Origin: Limnoperna fortunei
Lineage: Eukaryota > Mollusca > Bivalvia > Mytilida > Modiolidae
Reading direction: 5' to 3'
DNA: 64,000 nucleotides
Assembly: GCA_944474755.1 (NCBI GenBank)
Contig: OX104113.1
Coordinates: forward strand, 62,950,074-63,014,073
How positions within the stretch are numbered: the first letter of the stretch is position 1; each line of letters opens with the position of its first letter. Positions 59,165-64,000 of this stretch are shown here, one piece after another. The translations under genes were made by a program, and so were the position numbers. The notes below the pieces were generated by a model that searched no databases, was not told the origin of the DNA, and saw nothing but the letters and a program-made list of their open reading frames with translations.

Positions 59165-60308
59165 AAATCAGAGTCGAAGATTGTGATCTCCCTTTATTGT
59201 ATTGGATTCCTAAAAGGGACTTCAAAAATACAGTGACACTTTCTACTCCAGAAGTGGAATAAATGAAATGTGGATATTAACAAATTCAAAGGACCTGATA
59301 GACATCTTGAGGTCTGGATCTCTTTCCCATGGTAATGCATTAAAACATTTGATTTTTTGACAGTCTATACGGCCATCCCTCATACGCAGCTTAAAACCAG
59401 GCTTAAAGATCTTATAAAACGCTGCTTTTTCAAGAAAAACGAAAAGAGACGATATAAATACCTGGTAATTAGTCATGACAGATCTTACTTCATCATCAAT
59501 GACTCCAAAGCTAATACTAAAAATACTGAAGACCAAATCTGTCACATGTTAGATTTTCTGATTGACAACATATTCGTCATGTTTTTGCACAGAGAAATTG
59601 TTTTTCAAGCCATGTTTGGAGGACATGTTTTTCAACAGTCTGTTCCAATGGTACTAATTGTGCTCCTCTCCTCGCCGACCTGTTTTTGTACTCCTATGAG
59701 GCTGAGTTCCTAGAAGGCCTACTGAAGAAGAAAGAAAAGACTCTGACCCAGACATTTTTTTCGCCATAATATAGCTGAAATATTGCTGCTTGGGCGTTAA
59801 ACACCATTAATCAATCAATCAATTAATTTCACATTCCGCTATATTTATGATGTTTTGTCCCTCAATGCTAAATTTGGTGACTATTTACATTCAATTTACC
59901 CTAGCGAGCTTGAAATTAAAGACACCACCAATACACTAAGGTAAGCCTCTTTCTTAGACCTACTTCTAGAAATAAACTCAGGAAAACTACAAACTAGGCT
60001 CTACGACAAGCGTGGAAAACTTCAACTTTCCAATTGTCAACTTCCCGTTCATCGACAGCAACATTCCAGCAGCTCTATCGTATGGTGTGTACATTTCACA
60101 ACTTATACGTTATTCTAGATCCTGCGATCGTTATTCCGATTTTCTAGACCGATCACTGCTGTTGACTGCTTAACTACTCAAACAAGGGTTTGTTGTACCT
60201 AGGTTGATCTTATCTCTCCAGAAGTTCTATGGTCGGCACCACGACTTAATTGATCGTTATGGGAAATCGGTGTCTCAAATACGATATGACATTTTCGCTG
60301 AGTCATAG
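59165..60308 (+). pseudogene. Penelope-like reverse transcriptase, decayed
   Basis: Frames on the plus strand give the N-terminal RT region (~59240-59350), KTRLKDLIKRCFFKKNEKRR (~59394), HMLDFLIDNIFVMF and GGHVFQQS, a loop before the catalytic box, IYPSELEIKDT (~59900), LYDKRGKLQLSNC and YGVYISQLIRYSR (~60086), and YGKSVSQIRYD near the end. Several frameshifts, small deletions and stops interrupt it. A SINE tail (59757-59822) sits just before the position of the YxDD box. The order and motifs suit a Penelope-like element; a different class is possible. Not functional. Confidence 0.65.
59757..59825 (+). mobile_element. SINE 3' tail inserted in the reverse transcriptase remnant
   Basis: TCGCCATAATATAGCTGAAA, then TTGGGCGTTAAACACC and (AATC)n, is the mollusc SINE tail. 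The retroelement reading continues on both sides, so the SINE fragment inserted after the retroelement. Confidence 0.7.
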
Positions 60309-60713
60309 GTAGTGTTTCCTACTTCTGGATTTGAATTTTCCCTAGACTAGACAATGAGTAACTCGACGGGTGTCTAATTGGAGGCAGGCACTGCTTACTC
60401 GTCCGGAGCACCTGAGTGCACCCATGGTTTCTATTGGGTTCGGGTTACTCTCTGTGTTTTATGTTTTTGGTTTTTGTGTTGTGTTTGTCTATATCCGGAT
60501 TTGTAACTGTCCCTTGGTTTTTGGCTCTTGTTGTTCGGTCGGTTTTCTTTGCTACTTTCATAAAAGCTATAACAACTAAACTGAAACTGTAAGTTGTTAT
60601 TTGTGATCCAGGTGAGCGATTACAGGCTCCTCGGAGCCTTTAGAATTTTTATGGGTTAAAAAATTTCCATCCAAAGGTGTCAGCAGCAAAAATTTCTTTA
60701 CCTTTACCTTTAA

Positions 60714-60854
60714 CTATTTAATAAACTGGTCCACATTACAAACTCCTCTCTGTAAACTGACAGCAGCGCTGCAGCAATATCTGCATTTAGAGTATATCAA
60801 TCGGGGAACTCCAGAGCCTGTTTCATCACCATTACTTACAGGACAAAATATATG
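60714..60854 (-). pseudogene. Possible terminal exon of an IL-17-like cytokine (relic)
   Basis: After an acceptor-like ttctcgttaacag, 46 codons and a stop read HIFCPVSNGDETGSGVP, RLIYSKCRYCC and GVCNVDQFIK. CP, then VPxxI and a cluster of Cys residues, resembles the C-terminal half of IL-17-like cytokines, a large family in bivalves. No partner exon was found. The opposite strand is open too (60616-60861), which weakens the case. It lies ~410 bp beyond the KIF16B stop. Confidence 0.3.
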
Positions 60855-61262
60855 CTGTTAACGAGAAGGCTGACACAGCTTGGAATGAAGTTATTTACGT
60901 GCAATATTGTCTATCTCAAAAACCCATTTGTACCGACTTGCGTTGCAAAATGTTTTTTATTGATAGAATTTTTTTTATTTAGCTTTTTTTTATTTTGCCA
61001 ATAACATATAGATACATGTACTATAAATTACTCACCTTTGTCTGTAAATTAGGACAGTTACACATAAAATTTTGCCACGTAATAACTATTGATTACAAAT
61101 CAGGAATCCAACAACTTTTATGAGAAACTGTTGGTATTATGTAACTGTAACTTAGTTTTTACAAAAGAATAAAGCAGACATAAATTGAAACATATATCTA
61201 AAGAAGTAGTTAGAATTTGTCTTTGGGTTAATATTATATCACTGTAATTGTTTTCTTCCTGA

Positions 61263-61421
61263 TCATTGTTCTGGTTTACCCGACGAGCGTTCGAACAAGC
61301 CTCGTTTAAAAAATGGCTCAAAGTCGCACAATAATTTCATGTTTAAGTCTTTATTTTGTAATGGATGCAGTGGACACCAAGGGGTCTTTATGAAGACTTC
61401 AAGAACATTTTGCAAATATAT
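61263..61421 (-). CDS. KIF16B: KIF16B last exon with stop codon
   Basis: It encodes IYLQNVLEVFIKTPWCPLHP and then NMKLLCDFEPFFKRGLFERS, ending SGKPEQ before TGA at 61265-61263. The acceptor ctgttgacag has a long T tract. The terminal segment after the PX fold is conserved in vertebrate KIF16B as CEFSPFFKKGVFDYSS. Confidence 0.9.
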   Translation of the reverse strand: MYLQNVLEVFIKTPWCPLHPLQNKDLNMKLLCDFEPFFKRGLFERSSGKPEQ

Positions 61422-63679
61422 CTGTCAACAGAAAAAAATTAAAATCACACCATCGTTTTTGTTAAGTAAATAAGGTTCTATAATAACATCAATAACATAT
61501 TAAAAACCAGCGTTTTAAAGGTGTAAACCGTTTATCATTTAGTTAGAATGCGCATTAAAATTTCTCATCTCATTTTATGAAACTCATTATTTATGTATCT
61601 TTGCAAAAAGCACTCCGTAACAATCACGAGAACGATTAACTTTTTGATTTTGTAGATACTTTGTAAATTATTATCATTTTTGTTTAGGAAACATTCAATA
61701 ATCATCCTCACAAGTCAGGGTTTCTGTGTCCTCATGTGTGACTACATTTGTCCACGAATTCCTGACAAACTTAGCTAGGAAATTCCCGGTCTAGAAGTCA
61801 CTATTTTGATTGGCTACATCTTACCTGCATGTAGCCAATCAAAAGCTCGCTTTCATTCACTACTTGGTTAGGGATATCCCGATGTCTATTGTGAATAAAC
61901 CAAACGGATATGTTGCATACACCATGTACAAAATCTGTGTATTTTGTACAGTAGTGTTAATAGTTTGTAATTACCGCGTTATTTATTAGTTGTGTGACTT
62001 TTTCTTCCCACTCAATAATGAATAAGAATAATTACTGTCAAACACTTGCTTCTTTCAATCAATTTCATTGGTTGATATTTTGAAGATTTGACGTCATATG
62101 GAAATCTTCTAGCCCGAGAATTTCCTAGCTAAGTTTGTCAGGGTTTCGTGGACACATGACTTGTGAGTATGTTAAATAATAGATGTCACATTTATGCTTA
62201 CCTCTAACTGTTTCTTCCTCTTTTCAAGCACCTTTTCCGATTTTGTGAACATCTTCTTTGGTGGGAATGAAACTTTACGCATCTAAAAAAGTTTTATCAT
62301 AATTGTTACCAAACGGCACAATTTTGGTCTGAACTGCCTCAGTTTCTTCGTTATGATATTAAATAATATCTATTAATTTAAGTTAGCAGTTAGACAATAA
62401 CGCATTAGAGAATAGGAATCCGAGATTCCCATAATCACATTTAGACTTGATTCATTAAAAAAAGTTTTATAGGTAAAGTCCAAAATACCCCAAGTTATAA
62501 ATTGCAGCAAATAATTATTCTAAGACGAGCTAACATAATGAAATAAACATCTTTAATTGTGGTCATAATGAAATAAACATCTTTAATTGTGTTAAGTGTT
62601 ATTCAAGTTTTTTTTTGTTTTTTTTTATCGTAACCGTTATATTAGTACTATATAAATTCAGTGCGAAAACTTGGTATGCCAGAAATGTAAGAAAACCGAT
62701 AGTTGCTTTTACTTCCTTGTTTCAACCGATTCAAACCAGCTGGAGGTAAGTAGCTTATTAATTCCAGTTATTCTTTTTTTCACAATCTTTAAACATTTTA
62801 TGATCATCTGTACATTCTATCACAAAGCACGGTTCATCTTTATTAATTATGGTATAAACATTGAATTCATGCCTTGAAATTTGTTTTAATTAATCTTCTT
62901 CTTGGTCATGATCAACAAATTCTATAACAGCGATTATTCACAGTAAATGAATATAAAATATTTCCAATTAATGAAAATGAAGATACAGATGTATACTCTA
63001 ATGAAAGCATTTATGTCTGTATTCAGGTTTACATATAAACAATATTATACGCTCTATAGACGTATAAAGCTTATTAATAATAATTTGGCTTTAACAGAAT
63101 TTATTTCTACAATGTTGTTGTAGAAAAGCTATTGAGATGAAGAAGTGAAAACATAGTTAATGAAAATAAAGAACACTTTGCTTTTTATTATTTATTACTA
63201 CCAAGAAGTAGCAATTATGTCAAAAAGTCGTTAAATAGTTAAGAATTAAAAAAAGCAATGAAAAATAAAAATGCATATACAGTCTAATCTTAGCAACACT
63301 TTTTGCTATCTTTTAACGCATTATAATAGGTAATTGAAAGAATTAACATATGAATAAAGTATATTAAGGTTTGAAAACAACTTAACACCACTTTAATGCA
63401 GTTTAACAACTAAATAAATCTTTGTTAAATAGACTTATTTGTATTTCATGAGGTATTCTTGGTGCACACCGCCTTTTCGCGTTCTTTTCAGCTTCATACA
63501 TGCATAACCTTATATATAGACACACTAGACCTGTATTGTTTTAATATACCGGTTTATATTTTTAGATTTCAAGGCTAAAAAACACATGCCTCTGGTATAC
63601 GCCGCTTTAATTCTTTGTGCATCTCTCGAAATTTACTATAACGCCTATACACTGTCCAGCTATCTTTTCCTACCAACAT
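61263..63679 (-). CDS. KIF16B: KIF16B (SNX23)-type PX kinesin, C-terminal exons only
   Basis: KIF16B is a kinesin-3 motor that moves early endosomes toward microtubule plus ends; its C-terminal PX domain binds PI(3)P. Three minus-strand exons are in the window: 63584-63679, 62202-62282, 61263-61421 (stop). They give ~111 residues. PX landmarks are WTVYRRYSKFREMHKELK (the RRYSxF arginine contacts the 3-phosphate), FPPKKMF (the PPK loop), EKRKKQLE with the second conserved Arg, and the C-terminal tail FEPFFKRGLFERSS, which corresponds to the tail of vertebrate KIF16B. The motor, FHA and coiled-coil parts lie right of the window. The gene converges on GCC1. Confidence 0.9.
61704..62170. mobile_element. 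467-bp palindromic-ended element, copy 2, in a KIF16B intron
   Basis: It has the same ends (ATCCTCACAAGTCAGGGTTT) and inner hairpin arms (GATTGGCTACATC...ATGTAGCCAATC) as 31693-32164. On the minus strand it begins about 31 bp after the donor of the 62202-62282 exon. Confidence 0.85.
62202..62282 (-). CDS. KIF16B: KIF16B exon, PX domain middle
   Basis: It encodes MRKVSFPPKKMFTKSEKVLE and KRKKQLE. Acceptor cttttttag directly before ATG, donor gtaagc, phase 0 at both ends. FPPKK[LM]F is a KIF16B signature within the PX family. Confidence 0.88.
62537..62594. repeat. Short tandem duplication, two ~29-bp units
   Basis: CATAATGAAATAAACATCTT followed by TAATTGTG occurs twice in direct succession, differing only at the junction. 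Likely slippage. Confidence 0.75.
62755..63583. other. KIF16B intron, no further feature seen
   Basis: AT-rich DNA with no recognisable repeat ends or protein-like frames on either strand. Confidence 0.5.
63584..63679 (-). CDS. KIF16B: KIF16B exon, PX domain first half
   Basis: It encodes MLVGKDSWTVYRRYSKFREM and HKELKRRIPEAC. The acceptor is ttcttttag. The frame to the next exon requires a phase-0 donor at TGT|gttttt, which is weak; gtgttt one base earlier would shift the frame. The right edge is therefore less certain than the coding identity. Confidence 0.82.
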
Positions 63680-64000
63680 CTAAAAGAATATTAATACTTG
63701 TATTGTTAAGACTGGTTTAAATAGTGAACGAAATTATCAAACAATAAACCCACATCTGAGGATAATTATATCACGTTCTATGTTCGTCTTCTTCAGATTT
63801 GACTCATCGGCTTGTTATTTACTACTTACTACAGTGAGACATTGGATGAGAAAATTCAAATAAAAAAAATCTTAAAAAGCAGAAATTGTAAGCACATAGC
63901 ATCCATAAAGACGGTAAATTATAAATAACAACCAATTCAATACCAAAACAGACATGTTAATGAATATGACAGGCAACAGGTCAAAGGAAAATTTACGATA
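63680..64000. other. KIF16B intron at window edge
   Basis: No continuation of the PX domain N-terminus could be found in these 320 bases, so the preceding exon lies beyond the window. Confidence 0.5.

Larger units (their letters stand above)
57872..60646 (-). mobile_element. CTAGAGGCTCC-family element with ~140-bp repeats, split by a retroelement
   Basis: It starts ACCATCACTTGGCGTCCG and ends GGTGAGCGATTACAGGCTCC...GAGCC. Six or seven diverged units repeat TATAGGAGTTATTCCCCTTAA and AACTATAACAGCTAGAGTAAA between 57950 and 59150. The last partial unit resumes at ~60560 after the retroelement. Confidence 0.65.

Noticed and set aside
62662..62745. Possible plus-strand exon reading CENLVCQKCKKTDSCF between an AG and gtaagt
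   Set aside because: It is antisense within a KIF16B intron, has no partner exon and no recognised family. A 28-codon open stretch with a fair donor can occur by chance.

Overview
The window looks like nuclear DNA of a bivalve mollusc, most likely a marine mussel (Mytilus-type). This is inferred from the AT-rich base composition, short exons in long introns, and repeat families that I recall from mussel genomes. No database search was run. No bacterial-style operon, rRNA gene, CRISPR array or intact tRNA gene was seen. Most open frames longer than 60 codons are chance frames; the real coding sequence lies in short exons joined here by GT/AG sites, reading phase and family similarity.

Three conserved genes are present. 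(1) 1415-29292, minus strand: ESF1, a nucleolar pre-rRNA processing factor. Thirteen coding exons give 604 codons; the last exon(s), with the conserved C-terminal block, lie left of the window. (2) 39758-54883, plus strand: GCC1 (GCC88), a trans-Golgi golgin. It is complete in nine coding exons (708 aa, or 705 from the second ATG) and ends in a GRIP domain. (3) 61263-63679, minus strand: the last three exons of a PX-domain kinesin of the KIF16B (SNX23) type; the rest lies right of the window. ESF1 and GCC1 are head to head. A site at about 35.9-36.2 kb with ETS-like and E-box motifs and a good minus-strand splice donor may be the ESF1 promoter and 5' UTR exon. GCC1 and KIF16B converge tail to tail. 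The genes are not an operon; GCC1 and KIF16B both act in Golgi/endosome traffic, but nothing in the sequence links their regulation.

The rest is mostly mobile and tandem-repeat DNA, often nested. The 12.3-kb ESF1 intron at 14.4-26.8 kb is the most complex part. Two outer inverted-repeat pairs enclose a perfect 27-bp inverted repeat pair. That pair encloses an array of about 54-bp repeats, which is split by a 5.5-kb DIRS-like retroelement. The DIRS-like element has inverted terminal repeats, an internal complementary region, and a 189-bp minisatellite. Other elements: a MULE-like element with spliced transposase remnants and a TA-flanked element inside it (33.3-35.4 kb); a 1.6-kb TA-flanked element (30.0-31.6 kb); two copies of a ~470-bp palindromic-ended element (31.7 and 61.7 kb); a piggyBac derivative (49.1-50.0 kb); tRNA-derived SINEs; a decayed Penelope-like reverse transcriptase (59.2-60.3 kb); a LINE fragment (38.6-38.9 kb); and hairpin-ended elements with internal tandem repeats (3.7-5.1, 12.6-14.1, 24.7-26.7, 39.9-40.7, 50.3, 52.7-53.8, 57.9-60.6 kb). 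Six of the eight GCC1 introns carry an insertion or a recent duplication, with no disruption of the reading frame.
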